DNA of 64,000 bases from an uncultured Bacteroides sp. (GTDB lineage: Bacteria; Bacteroidota; Bacteroidia; Bacteroidales; Bacteroidaceae): positions 1 through 64,000 of the forward strand of contig CALUOT010000007.1 of assembly GCA_944322355.1 (NCBI GenBank). The letters are read 5' to 3'. The notes under the pieces are model-generated. The model did no database searches and had not been told where the DNA came from. It saw nothing but the letters and a program-made list of their open reading frames with translations. Shown one piece after another: positions 1-8,016 of the stretch (the first letter of the stretch is position 1; every line of letters begins with the position of its first letter). Made by a program: the position numbers and the translations under genes.

Positions 1-1635
1 TACAATGTGCGAGACTGGTTGACGGGCATCACCGGTACGAAGTTCAACCAAAACTTATACTACAACACCGGCAGTGGCACGGCCTGTTACAACGGGAACA
101 TCAGCAGCATGACGTGGAAAGCAGGCAGCGAGACCACCCAACGCGGATACAAGTTCGCGTATGACGGACTGAACCGACTCACCTCCGCTACCTATGGGGA
201 AGGTACAAGCATCAGCAGCAATGCCAACCGTTTCACGGAGAAGGTGACAAGCTACGACAAGAACGGCAATATCAAGGCGTTGCAGCGTTATGGACAGACT
301 TCGGCCAGTGCTTACGGTTTGATAGATAACTCGACTTACACATTGGATGGTAATCGGCCTACCCGTGTGGATGATGCGGTAAGTGCATCAGCCTATAATA
401 ACGGCTTTGAGTTTAAAGACGGAACTAAAACCGCTGATGAATATGATTATGACTATAATGGAAATTTAACAAAAGATTTAAACCGTGGTATAGACACCAT
501 TACATATAATTTCTTAAATTTGCCAAGCAAGGTCACGTTTAGTAACGGAAGTACTATCACTTATACGTATGCAGCCGATGGCACCAAGCTGAGGGTTGTA
601 CACACCATAGGCGGTACGACCACTACGACGGACTATTGCGGGAATGTGATCTATGAAAATGGTACCCAGAAGTATCTGCTTACCGATGAAGGGTATGTAG
701 CACTGAATGAGAGCAACAAGTATTATTACTACCTGAAAGACCATCAGGGGAATAACCGAGTTGTTGTGGATAAAGATGGTGTCGTCAAAGAAACCAACCA
801 TTACTATCCATTTGGTGGGTTGTTTGCTTCAACTGCTTCGGCTCAACCTTACAAGTACAACGGGAAAGAGTTCGATTCGAAGAATGGTTTGAACTGGTAT
901 GACTATGGGGCGAGGATATATGATCCGGCGTTGGGGAGATTTACGACGGTGGATCCGATGGCAGAAGATTATAATGCAATCAGTGTTTACGCTTATTGCT
1001 TAAATAACCCAGTAAGATATGTGGATCCGTTTGGTATGCAATCTGATGATACCATTATAGATGGAGGTAGTATTCCGGAAATAATCATCAACGGTTCACG
1101 GGTTGCTCCACCCATATCAGGATTTTGGGGGAATCTGCAATACTTATTATTTGGCCGTAGCATGGAACTTCCTGTATACGGTATTGATATGCAAGGTAAT
1201 CCTACGGGTACTATAATTGGTAGTTTGCGATTTGATATTAATAAGGATGGGTATATAAAAGGACTTACACCACAAAGTGGAATAGCACCTTTACCGTCTG
1301 TTGGAGCAATACAAATAAAAAATATAGCCCAATTATTGAAAGTTGCCAATCAGACTTCAAAAGCAGGTTTAACAGCGGTAGGACGTGCTTTACAAAAACA
1401 TGGTGACCGAGTAGGAAGTGCTTTTCCAAAAGCTGTAGGAAATCCATCAGCAATTAATGTACAAGGAGAAAAAGTCTTAAAAGAAATACTAACAAATCCC
1501 AATGTGCAAAGAACAGTAAATGCAAATAATATAGGCCGTTATGGTGGCACTGTTGTTGATTACAAGATACCCAATGGGATAGGGGCTCGGTTTAATGCAG
1601 ATGAGAGCAAATTTATAGGATTTTTAGAACCATAA
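1..1635 (+). CDS. RHS-repeat polymorphic toxin, C-terminal part (5' end outside window)
   Basis: The frame is open from the first base, so this is the 3' part of a longer gene. It has YD-type repeats (for example YDYDYNGNLTKD), then the RHS core signature around residues 280-345 (YKYNGKEFDSKNGLNWYDYG, then LGRFTTVDP and NNPVRYVDPFG), which ends the shell. The following ~200 residues are the variable tip. Its end (ILTNPNVQR, then GIGARFNADESKFIGFLEP) resembles small nuclease-type tips seen in RHS and CDI toxins; I do not assign a family. In such proteins the shell encloses the tip for delivery to neighbouring cells. From about position 980 the DNA becomes clearly AT-richer than the shell, as expected of an exchangeable tip. 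The gene 12 bp downstream is the probable immunity partner. Confidence is high for RHS and low for the toxin's chemistry. Confidence 0.9.
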   Translation, partial: YNVRDWLTGITGTKFNQNLYYNTGSGTACYNGNISSMTWKAGSETTQRGYKFAYDGLNRLTSATYGEGTSISSNANRFTEKVTSYDKNGNIKALQRYGQTSASAYGLIDNSTYTLDGNRPTRVDDAVSASAYNNGFEFKDGTKTADEYDYDYNGNLTKDLNRGIDTITYNFLNLPSKVTFSNGSTITYTYAADGTKLRVVHTIGGTTTTTDYCGNVIYENGTQKYLLTDEGYVALNESNKYYYYLKDHQGNNRVVVDKDGVVKETNHYYPFGGLFASTASAQPYKYNGKEFDSKNGLNWYDYGARIYDPALGRFTTVDPMAEDYNAISVYAYCLNNPVRYVDPFGMQSDDTIIDGGSIPEIIINGSRVAPPISGFWGNLQYLLFGRSMELPVYGIDMQGNPTGTIIGSLRFDINKDGYIKGLTPQSGIAPLPSVGAIQIKNIAQLLKVANQTSKAGLTAVGRALQKHGDRVGSAFPKAVGNPSAINVQGEKVLKEILTNPNVQRTVNANNIGRYGGTVVDYKIPNGIGARFNADESKFIGFLEP

Positions 1636-1647
1636 AATAATAATAAA

Positions 1648-2046
1648 ATGTTTGTTGATAATTACGAAATTCAAATAGCAAGTCCTTCCGATAGGGAATA
1701 TTTAGTAGCTGAAATTTATCATAAACAATTATTTGTAGAGATAAATCAGGAATATGGATATTTGGAAATACAATTATATCCAAATACTAAAAATGCAGTT
1801 CGTTTGGATTTGGCCAAATTTATTAAAGTATTGAACATTGCAAAAACATATCTCCAAGCTAGAAATATAAATGTAATTCCTCTTAATAAGCTAACAATAA
1901 AAAAGAATAATGGCAAAACCCATTTTTTCAACGACAACAAGGAATTTGCTTTTATATCTGATGGTTTGATAGAAATATATGCGAACAAAAAGGAACTTTT
2001 GAAATTTCCATTAGAAAACTTCTTGGAAAAATTGAAGAACGTTTGA
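1648..2046 (+). CDS. probable immunity protein for the RHS toxin
   Basis: This 132-residue cytosolic protein has no signal peptide or membrane segment. It starts 12 bp after the toxin stop and shares the toxin tip's AT-rich composition. The N-terminus (YEIQIASPSDREYLVAEIY, then VEINQEYGYLEIQLYP) matches the look of small immunity proteins found behind RHS and CDI nuclease tips, where the cognate protein binds and neutralises the tip in the producing cell. The function is inferred from position and general resemblance; I cannot name a family. An intrinsic terminator follows directly, so toxin and immunity genes end one transcription unit. Confidence 0.7.
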   Translation: MFVDNYEIQIASPSDREYLVAEIYHKQLFVEINQEYGYLEIQLYPNTKNAVRLDLAKFIKVLNIAKTYLQARNINVIPLNKLTIKKNNGKTHFFNDNKEFAFISDGLIEIYANKKELLKFPLENFLEKLKNV

Positions 2047-2065
2047 GTCTAATATTCTATAATTG

Positions 2066-2117
2066 AAAAAGCAATCCTTGTTTCAGTACAGTTTGATCCA
2101 AGGATTGCTTTTTTTTT
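2066..2117 (+). terminator. intrinsic terminator after toxin-immunity pair
   Basis: A 15-bp stem (AAAAAGCAATCCTTG paired with CAAGGATTGCTTTTT) encloses an 18-nt loop and ends in a run of nine T. It closes the RHS toxin-immunity unit. Confidence 0.85.
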
Positions 2118-2121
2118 ACCT

Positions 2122-2233
2122 TCTTCCTTCAAGAGCAATGCCCCTGCATCCCACAACAACGACAGCCGTCCCTACACACAGGCCGTCTACGAGGCTTCCC
2201 CGCTGAACCGCCCCATCCAACAATACGGGGCGA
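2122..2233 (+). pseudogene. remnant of a second RHS gene
   Basis: Just past the terminator a short reading frame without a start encodes NNDSRPYTQAVYEASPLNRP followed by IQQYGA. This is the motif found in the N-terminal half of Bacteroidales RHS proteins, well before the YD repeats. It has no start codon or RHS context and runs into the 3' end of the convergent DUF3109 gene. It is probably what is left after recombination exchanged or deleted an adjacent RHS gene or cassette. Confidence 0.6.
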
Positions 2234-2237
2234 ATAA

Positions 2238-2831
2238 TCATGGATTGAGCAGCCCCTGTTTCTCCAGTTCCTCGGCCACTACTTCCAGTTCAGCGTACCA
2301 CGCTGCTCCAAACTTACGGATAAGCGGTTCCTTCAGAAACCGATAAATGGGTAGATTTTCTTTCTGTCCTAAAAGAACGGCAGCTTTGCAGACACTCCAT
2401 CTATTGTAGTTTACTCCTTTGAAAGAACCGAAATCTTTTACCCGAATAGGATAGAGATGACAAGAAACAGGCTTGAGGAAATCGGTTTTCCCTTCGCGGA
2501 AGGCTTTTTCAATGGCGCAATAACAACAGCCTCGTTCATCGTAACAAGTGAATACGCAGTCTTTCCCGTTAACAATGGAGGTCACCAAGTCGCCTTCCTG
2601 ATCAACGTAAGCCACGCCCTGCTTGTCGATGAGGGCACGGGCTTCGGGTGAAAGCTCGTCCCAGACAAGGGGCAACACTTCTTCCAACTTCTCTATCTCG
2701 TCCAGTTCTACCGGGGCGCCGGCATCGCCTTCGATGCAACAGGCGCCTTTACAGGCTTGCAAGTCGCAAAGGAACTTCTCTTTAAATACGTCGAGACTCA
2801 CTACGACGTCACCTATCTGTACCATACTCAT
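2238..2831 (-). CDS. DUF3109 family cysteine-rich protein
   Basis: This 197-residue soluble protein has the cysteine pattern of the DUF3109 (YkgJ-related) family. The motifs are CDLQACKGACC near residues 22-32, CVFTCYDERGCCYC near 92-105, CHLYPIR near 125, and a later NRWSVCKAA. The family is widespread in Bacteroidota and is presumed to bind a metal or Fe-S cluster; its cellular role is not established. It lies downstream of the membrane protein at 2920-3549 on the same strand and may be cotranscribed. The ATG at 2831 is followed by SMVQIGDVVVS, the usual N-terminus. The identification is solid; the function is unknown. Confidence 0.85.
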   Translation of the reverse strand: MSMVQIGDVVVSLDVFKEKFLCDLQACKGACCIEGDAGAPVELDEIEKLEEVLPLVWDELSPEARALIDKQGVAYVDQEGDLVTSIVNGKDCVFTCYDERGCCYCAIEKAFREGKTDFLKPVSCHLYPIRVKDFGSFKGVNYNRWSVCKAAVLLGQKENLPIYRFLKEPLIRKFGAAWYAELEVVAEELEKQGLLNP

Positions 2832-2919
2832 AGTCTGTATTTTCGTTTAATTTTCCATAAGTCTTTAACAGGAAGGCTATTTCTGCGGACAATGTTTGAT
2901 CCAGGTCGTCCATTACTTT

Positions 2920-3549
2920 CTAGTTGGTATAGCCTTCCACCGAACCGACAAACATGATGAAGTCTGTTTGTTTCAACATGAAATGCTGTAGTTCGTTCAT
3001 ATTAGTCACCGCCACAAGTGACTGTTCCTGGGTTAGTCTGCTGACCGATTCTTTGATAATCTGATCTTTCCATCCGTAGTAAGACCGCACAGTGTTTTGC
3101 AACTCGTAGAGTCGGTTGTAGGTCCAAAGCAATTCCCTGAGCAATTGTTTGTTGGGAATATGTTGCATCAGCGAAGAATTTTTCAACACTTCCAGCGCAT
3201 CGGACAGCACATACAAGGTTGACGTACTGGTGAAGAGCCGATTATATTTGCTAATCGTGTCTGCCGGGATGGCATCAAGGTTAAAGTTCTCTTTTAGCAA
3301 GATCTGACTCATCCGAATATCATTGCGGATATTGGAACTTACAATTTGCAAGGTTTCTTGGTTGTCCTGTAGTTCCTGTGCTATCAGCTGCATGACCGAA
3401 CGGATTTCGTTCTGCCGGGCATGCTGCGACACCAAGTCGCTACCCCAGAAGGTGATGAGCACACCGATAACCACGGTACTGAGCTGACGAAAGTAATCGC
3501 TCAGGCGCCAACTCTTCAGGACTTCTTTCATTCGTTTGAAACATTTCAT
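2920..3549 (-). CDS. membrane-anchored protein of unknown function, probably shortened by an amber codon
   Basis: The 209-residue product has a basic N-terminus, one membrane helix at about residues 20-38 (LSTVVIGVLITFWGSDLV) and then a largely helical extracytoplasmic part. I recognise no family with confidence; single-span proteins of the DUF6090 type have a similar layout. The TAG stop at 2920-2922 is followed in the same frame by about 36 protein-like codons (KVMDDLDQTLSAEIAFLLK and more) that run to a TGA at 2809-2811, just inside the next gene. A CAG-to-TAG change is the simplest explanation. I see no obvious independent role for neighbours. Confidence 0.6.
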   Translation of the reverse strand: MKCFKRMKEVLKSWRLSDYFRQLSTVVIGVLITFWGSDLVSQHARQNEIRSVMQLIAQELQDNQETLQIVSSNIRNDIRMSQILLKENFNLDAIPADTISKYNRLFTSTSTLYVLSDALEVLKNSSLMQHIPNKQLLRELLWTYNRLYELQNTVRSYYGWKDQIIKESVSRLTQEQSLVAVTNMNELQHFMLKQTDFIMFVGSVEGYTN

Positions 3550-3579
3550 GGGAAAAATATCTTTTATGATATGGAGAAC

Positions 3580-4248
3580 TTACATATCTACATCTATTAC
3601 ATAACAATCATCAACATATAAATTTGTACCTACATAAGCATGTATTTCAAATACAAAATAATGAGCTATAGCTGGAACCTGAATAGTATAGTCAAATTTC
3701 CGCCATTCACCTTTAGTGTCTGAGAACTCATCTATATCGTAACCACCACCACGAATGATATCAAGTGTTGCTTCATCATAGAAAGTATATAATATATCAT
3801 TAGCTATATTTGATGTTCCATTTTCACGAAAATAGCAATACATACGTGCGCCTGTTCCTTCTATATAATCCATCCGATAATGAAAAACTATACGAATACG
3901 ATGTCCTGGTGGTACTTCTACTTTCTGACTAATAAATGCTGTAACACCTGATTGTGGAGAACTTAATTTGGCGGAGTGCTGCCCTTCGTAAATAATGTCG
4001 CTTTCGCAAAATACACTTCCTTTATTGTCTTTTAAATACCAACCTGAAAGGTAATCTCCACCATCTTTGATATTAGATGACGGAAACCATACCCATTTTT
4101 CACAATTCCCATTTATTAGCAAATTCATGAGTTGTGTAAGTTTTTCCGATTCCTCTTGATTAACGTTTTCTGTTTGCGCCTCATTTCCAATTTCTTTTAC
4201 ACAAGATTGGTACAACAAAACGATAATAAAACAATATAAGTAACGCAT
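3580..4248 (-). CDS. surface lipoprotein with a probable carbohydrate-binding-like beta-sandwich
   Basis: I chose the ATG at 4248 because it begins a classical lipoprotein signal (MRYLYCFIIVLLYQSC, cysteine at residue 16). The longer frame would begin inside the terminator of gpmI. The mature part (~205 residues) has an Asn/Glu-rich linker, then features of a jelly-roll CBM-like domain: GWYLKDNKGSVFCES, SAKLSSPQSGV with Gln and Val repeats, aromatic-rich strands and a C-terminal YVDDCYVIDVDM. The pattern resembles domains that bind glycans at the Bacteroidota cell surface. No substrate can be deduced. Codon use is AT-richer than gpmI, so it may be a recent arrival. Confidence 0.65.
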   Translation of the reverse strand: MRYLYCFIIVLLYQSCVKEIGNEAQTENVNQEESEKLTQLMNLLINGNCEKWVWFPSSNIKDGGDYLSGWYLKDNKGSVFCESDIIYEGQHSAKLSSPQSGVTAFISQKVEVPPGHRIRIVFHYRMDYIEGTGARMYCYFRENGTSNIANDILYTFYDEATLDIIRGGGYDIDEFSDTKGEWRKFDYTIQVPAIAHYFVFEIHAYVGTNLYVDDCYVIDVDM

Positions 4249-4299
4249 AAAAAATAAAAAGGCTCTATCAGTTCTTGTATTACCCAAATTGATAGAGCC
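4249..4299 (-). terminator. intrinsic terminator of gpmI
   Basis: On the minus strand the 10-bp stem GGCTCTATCA/TGATAGAGCC (4261-4299) is followed by TTTTTATTTTTT (4260-4249). The T-tract abuts the ATG of the lipoprotein gene at 4248, so that gene is expressed by read-through or from a promoter inside this zone. Confidence 0.85.
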
Positions 4300-4324
4300 T
4301 AGCCACATTATAAAATAATTCAAT

Positions 4325-5845
4325 TTAATCTTTTATCAAGTCCTTGCCTGTCATGTCAGCCGGTTGTGCCAGCCCCATGATGTGCAGGATAGACGGAGCT
4401 ACATCGGCCAATACACCGTTTTCCACCTTGGCTTCTTTGTTGGTCGTGACATAAACAAAGGGAACCGGATTGAGTGAGTGTGCCGTATTGGGTGTACCGT
4501 CGGCGTTGAGGGCATGGTCGGCATTACCGTGGTCGGCAATGATGATGACTTCGTAATCATTGGCTTTAGCTGCTTCCACGGTATCCTTCACGCAGGCGTC
4601 AATAGCCACAACTGCTTTTTCGATGGCTTCGTATACACCGGTGTGACCCACCATGTCGCCATTGGCGTAGTTCACTACGATAAAGTCATACTTCTGTGTA
4701 TGGATGGCTTCCACCAGCTTGTCCTTTACTTCGTAGGCGCTCATTTCCGGCTTCAGGTCGTAAGTAGCCACTTTGGGAGAGGGAACCAGAATACGGTCCT
4801 CGCCCTCGAACGGAGCTTCACGTCCGCCGTTGAAGAAGAACGTTACGTGAGCATATTTCTCCGTTTCGGCAATGTGCAGTTGCTTCTTGCCTTGCTTGCT
4901 GAGATATTCGCCCAACGTATCAGCCACGTTTTCCTTATCAAAAATGATATGTACACCTTTGAACGAAGCATCATACGGTGTCATGCAGTAATATTGCAGG
5001 CCGGGGATGGTCTTCATGCCTTGCTCGGGCATATCTTGTTGCGTAAGTACGATGGTCAGCTCCTTGGCACGGTCATTGCGATAGTTGAAGAAGATCACTA
5101 CATCGCCTTCCTTGATGGTACCGTCGAAAGCACTGTTATTGATGGGCTTGATGAATTCGTCGGTCACCCCTTCGTCGTATGATTCTTGCATGGCTTGTAC
5201 CATGTCCGTAGCTTGTTTGCCCTGACCGTTCACCAAGAGCTCGTAAGCTTCCTTGATGCGTTCCCAACGTTTGTCGCGGTCCATGGCATAGAAACGTCCC
5301 ACGATGCTGGCAATGCGACCGGCACTTTTTTCACAATGTGCAGTCAATTGTTCGATGAAACCTTTGCCACTCTTGGGGTCCGTGTCACGGCCATCCATGA
5401 AGCAATGGATGAAAGTACGTTCACCGATGCCATATTCTTGGGCAATGTCACAAAGTTTGAAGAGGTGGTCGAACGAAGAGTGTACACCTCCATTGGAAGT
5501 CAGTCCCATGAAATGGATGTTCTTGCCATTTTCCTTGGCGTAAGAGAAAGCAGAAACAATTTCTTTATTCTGCAAGATACTACCGTCGGCACAGGCACGA
5601 TTGATTTTCACCAAGTCCTGATAAACGATGCGTCCGGCACCAATGTTAAGGTGGCCTACTTCGGAGTTACCCATTTGCCCGTCGGGCAGACCTACATTTT
5701 CGCCACTGGCCTGGAGTTGCGAATGAGGATACTGTGCCAAGAGGCTGTCCCAGTAAGGAGTGGGGGTTACATAAATCACGTCATCTTTCTGGCGGTCGCC
5801 TATTCCCCAACCATCCAGAATCATTAAAAGAGCTTTCTTAGCCAT
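4325..5845 (-). CDS. gpmI: 2,3-bisphosphoglycerate-independent phosphoglycerate mutase
   Basis: This glycolytic and gluconeogenic enzyme interconverts 3- and 2-phosphoglycerate using two Mn ions. The 506-residue length is normal for GpmI. The metal-binding start MILDGWG is present. The nucleophile serine lies in [17 protein letters not shown], the DGRD motif near residue 155 is intact, and the C-terminal metal ligands appear in [11 protein letters not shown] and [10 protein letters not shown]. The start at 5845 ([14 protein letters not shown]) was chosen because a -7 promoter element lies at 5891-5898, which puts the longer alternative start inside the promoter. The gene is transcribed singly and ends at the terminator at 4249-4299. 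Confidence 0.97.
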   Translation of the reverse strand: MAKKALLMILDGWGIGDRQKDDVIYVTPTPYWDSLLAQYPHSQLQASGENVGLPDGQMGNSEVGHLNIGAGRIVYQDLVKINRACADGSILQNKEIVSAFSYAKENGKNIHFMGLTSNGGVHSSFDHLFKLCDIAQEYGIGERTFIHCFMDGRDTDPKSGKGFIEQLTAHCEKSAGRIASIVGRFYAMDRDKRWERIKEAYELLVNGQGKQATDMVQAMQESYDEGVTDEFIKPINNSAFDGTIKEGDVVIFFNYRNDRAKELTIVLTQQDMPEQGMKTIPGLQYYCMTPYDASFKGVHIIFDKENVADTLGEYLSKQGKKQLHIAETEKYAHVTFFFNGGREAPFEGEDRILVPSPKVATYDLKPEMSAYEVKDKLVEAIHTQKYDFIVVNYANGDMVGHTGVYEAIEKAVVAIDACVKDTVEAAKANDYEVIIIADHGNADHALNADGTPNTAHSLNPVPFVYVTTNKEAKVENGVLADVAPSILHIMGLAQPADMTGKDLIKD

Positions 5846-5890
5846 AGTAATATCAATATTTAAAATAAAACTATCCTGTTTTTCAAGGCG

Positions 5891-5898
5891 CAAAGGTA
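5891..5898 (-). promoter_or_regulatory. -7 promoter element of gpmI
   Basis: TACCTTTG on the minus strand fits the Bacteroidota -7 consensus TAnnTTTG. It predicts a transcript start near 5884 and a leader of about 40 nt before the ATG at 5845. No clear -33 TTTG is seen. Confidence 0.6.
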
Positions 5899-5971
5899 CA
5901 AAAATCTGAGAGCGTATGTATATATCAGGTATATAAAAGAAATGAAATTGTCGGGAAACAGCGGGGAATAA

Positions 5972-6583
5972 TCACTCCCCGAACTGTAACTCCATCTGTC
6001 CATCCCGGCCCAGCAGGTTGAACGTCAGCCGATGGTAGGGAGTAGTGCCGTGGGCGGCAATGGCGGCACGATGGGCCCGAGTGGGATAGCCTTTGTTCTT
6101 GTCCCAACCATAGTACGGATACGCTTCATGTAAGCGGTTCATGTAGTCATCGCGATACGTCTTGGCCAAGATAGAAGCGGCTGCAATGGAAAGGTACTTA
6201 CCATCGCCTTTTACGACGGTAGTATGAGGAATATGGGGATAAGGCCGGAAACGGTTTCCGTCAATGAGAAGGTGTTCAGGCCTGATTTTCAAGGCATCAA
6301 TGGCCCGGTGCATGGCCAGGAAAGAAGCATGGAGGATATTGATTTGGTCTATCTCTTGGGGAGAAACCACCCCCACAGCCCAAGCCAATGCCTCGCGTTC
6401 GATAATTTCACGCAGGGCATAACGCTGGTGCTCCGTCAGTTGCTTGGAGTCGTTCAACTGTTCGTTCTTGAAGTCTTTGGGAAGTATCACGGCTGCCGCA
6501 TAGACGGCACCCGCCAGACAACCTCGTCCGGCTTCGTCGCATCCGGCTTCTATTCGACCGGCATTCAGGTAAGGCAGTAACAT
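5972..6583 (-). CDS. rnhB: ribonuclease HII
   Basis: RNase HII removes ribonucleotides from RNA-DNA hybrids during replication and repair. The 203-residue protein has the catalytic block [19 protein letters not shown] (Asp and Glu near residues 15-16), the NDSKQL loop, the third acidic residue in LLIDGNRF, and the [14 protein letters not shown] helix before a fourth acidic residue. Length and order are typical. It is transcribed from its own TAnnTTTG promoter at 6635-6642 and lies 126 bp upstream of gpmI on the same strand. The ATG at 6583 gives the expected short N-terminus. Confidence 0.96.
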   Translation of the reverse strand: MLLPYLNAGRIEAGCDEAGRGCLAGAVYAAAVILPKDFKNEQLNDSKQLTEHQRYALREIIEREALAWAVGVVSPQEIDQINILHASFLAMHRAIDALKIRPEHLLIDGNRFRPYPHIPHTTVVKGDGKYLSIAAASILAKTYRDDYMNRLHEAYPYYGWDKNKGYPTRAHRAAIAAHGTTPYHRLTFNLLGRDGQMELQFGE

Positions 6584-6634
6584 CGCTTCTTAATTGATTC
6601 TTCGACAGGTGACTTTCTTTTTGTTTACAACGGG

Positions 6635-6642
6635 CAAAAGTA
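6635..6642 (-). promoter_or_regulatory. -7 promoter element of rnhB
   Basis: TACTTTTG on the minus strand matches TAnnTTTG and places the transcript start near 6628, about 45 nt before the rnhB ATG. Confidence 0.55.
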
Positions 6643-6792
6643 ACGATTTCCCTCCTAATTCGCAATCTTCCATTTTTAATTTTATGCTGAACAAGCAACT
6701 TTGATGCACCATGCTTCCTATTTTATCCATTAGGGTAAAAAACTCCATCAGAATACAGCTTATGTAAGTCACTGTTTATCAAACGGGTAAGA

Positions 6793-6907
6793 GGACCAGA
6801 AAATTTCAAAGCCTGGTCCGCCTCGGACCAAGCTGAGGTCCCATGCGGACCATAGCAAGGTCCAAGCCGGACCTCGGTGTGGTCCCACAAGGACCATAGT
6901 AGGGTCC
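6793..6907. repeat. 22-bp phased array, word GGACC/GGTCC
   Basis: Ten GGWCC words occur in strict alternation, GGACC then GGTCC, beginning at 6793, 6815, 6825, 6837, 6847, 6859, 6869, 6881, 6891 and 6903. After the first gap of 22 the steps alternate 10, 12, 10, 12, so the unit is 22 bp: GGACC-N7-GGTCC-N5. Non-word bases are poorly conserved. The array fills the 440-bp gap between divergent rnhB and lysO, which otherwise holds only the two promoters. Confidence 0.85.
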
Positions 6908-6965
6908 CAAAGCCCTACTGCATTCCCACCCGGCATATCATCCTTTTTTCCCGGCAGCGGATGTC

Positions 6966-6997
6966 CTTGGGCATTCGGAAAATAATCATTAGCTTTG
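6966..6997 (+). promoter_or_regulatory. promoter of the LysO-type exporter gene
   Basis: TAGCTTTG at 6990-6997 fits the -7 consensus. TTGG at 6966-6969 lies 20 bp upstream as a weak -33 element. The predicted leader is about 20 nt. Confidence 0.55.
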
Positions 6998-7023
6998 CAT
7001 CCCGATAATAAAAAAAGAGGTCA

Positions 7024-7941
7024 ATGTTTACCGTTATTCTATGGATGCTGAGCGGCGTGCTTGCAGGCTTCCTGCTGCGCCGGAAGAGATTGGATTGGAT
7101 AGGGTCGGTCATCAACGGCTTTATCTGGTTGTTGCTGTTCCTGCTGGGCATTGAGGTGGGAAGCAATGCGACATTGATGCGGAGTCTGCCTACCTTGGGC
7201 GTAGAAGCCGCCCTATTGGCCTTGGCGGGCACGGTGGGCAGCGCGGTGGCGGCTTGGCTATTGGGGCGAAGCATATTCGGGAAGAAGGCCCGGCCGGTGA
7301 CTCCCATGACTGCGAAAGGGAATTATACCTGGCCAGCCTTGCGGGGAAGTGCCGTTATCGTCTGTTTCTTTCTGGTTGGCGTAGGTATGGGGCTTGGGGG
7401 AGTAGCTGCCAAGGCATTAAGCGAAAGCGATATTAGCTTCTACGCCCTTTGCCTCCTGATGGGAAGTGTAGGTATTAGCATTGGCAATAATCCGCAGACG
7501 CTGAAGAGTTTCCGCACCCTTTCTCCCCGCTTGGCTTTGCTCCCCTTGATGACTATCGTGGGGACATTGGCCGGTTCGGCATTGATCAGTTTCGTATTGA
7601 CCCACCGTTCGCTGACCGATTGCCTGGCCATCGGTTCGGGCTTCGGCTACTATTCGCTTTCCAGCATTTTCATTACGGAATATCGGGGAGCCGAACCGGG
7701 TACGGTTGCCTTGCTGGCCAACATTGTCCGCGAACTGCTGACTTTGTTGGGCGCCCCGTTGTTGGTACGCTGGTTCGGGCGCCTGGCCCCCATCGCGGCA
7801 GGTGGAGCCACGACGATGGACACCACGTTGCCCATCATTCTTAAGACATCGGGAACGGACTTGGTGGTAGTTGCCCTCTACCATGGCTTCGTGGTCGACT
7901 TCAGTGTGCCGTTTCTGGTGACGCTTTGGTGTTCGTTATAA
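7024..7941 (+). CDS. lysO: LysO family (DUF340) amino-acid exporter
   Basis: LysO/YbjE proteins are inner-membrane lysine exporters. This 305-residue protein is hydrophobic throughout with about eight membrane segments. The N-terminal half has FLLGIEVGSNATLMRSLPTLG; the C-terminal half begins near residue 100 and carries SGFGYYSLSSIFITEYRGAE, the conserved motif of the family, then LTLLGAPLLVRWFG and GGATTMDTTLPI. In many Bacteroidota the two halves are separate genes; here they are fused in one frame. It stands alone between the GGACC array and the lipoprotein pair. The substrate, lysine or a related compound, is inferred from the family. Confidence 0.85.
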   Translation: MFTVILWMLSGVLAGFLLRRKRLDWIGSVINGFIWLLLFLLGIEVGSNATLMRSLPTLGVEAALLALAGTVGSAVAAWLLGRSIFGKKARPVTPMTAKGNYTWPALRGSAVIVCFFLVGVGMGLGGVAAKALSESDISFYALCLLMGSVGISIGNNPQTLKSFRTLSPRLALLPLMTIVGTLAGSALISFVLTHRSLTDCLAIGSGFGYYSLSSIFITEYRGAEPGTVALLANIVRELLTLLGAPLLVRWFGRLAPIAAGGATTMDTTLPIILKTSGTDLVVVALYHGFVVDFSVPFLVTLWCSL

Positions 7942-7981
7942 TTTCCCCGTAGATTCATTGATATTGACGTGAGTTTTTCGC

Positions 7982-7989
7982 TATATTTG
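7982..7989 (+). promoter_or_regulatory. candidate -7 element for the beta-propeller lipoprotein pair
   Basis: TATATTTG fits TAnnTTTG and lies 28 bp before the ATG at 8017. The -33 region is not clear. Confidence 0.45.
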
Positions 7990-8016
7990 TTGCATCAAAC
8001 TCTAAAAGCATTTATT

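Noticed and set aside
4478..5827. two long plus-strand frames opposite gpmI
   Set aside because: Antisense shadows; the gpmI motifs are complete on the minus strand.
6793..6907. CRISPR array
   Set aside because: Repeat words are 5-8 bp and the period is 22 bp; there is no long direct repeat with unique spacers and no cas gene in the window. The same holds for the other six arrays.
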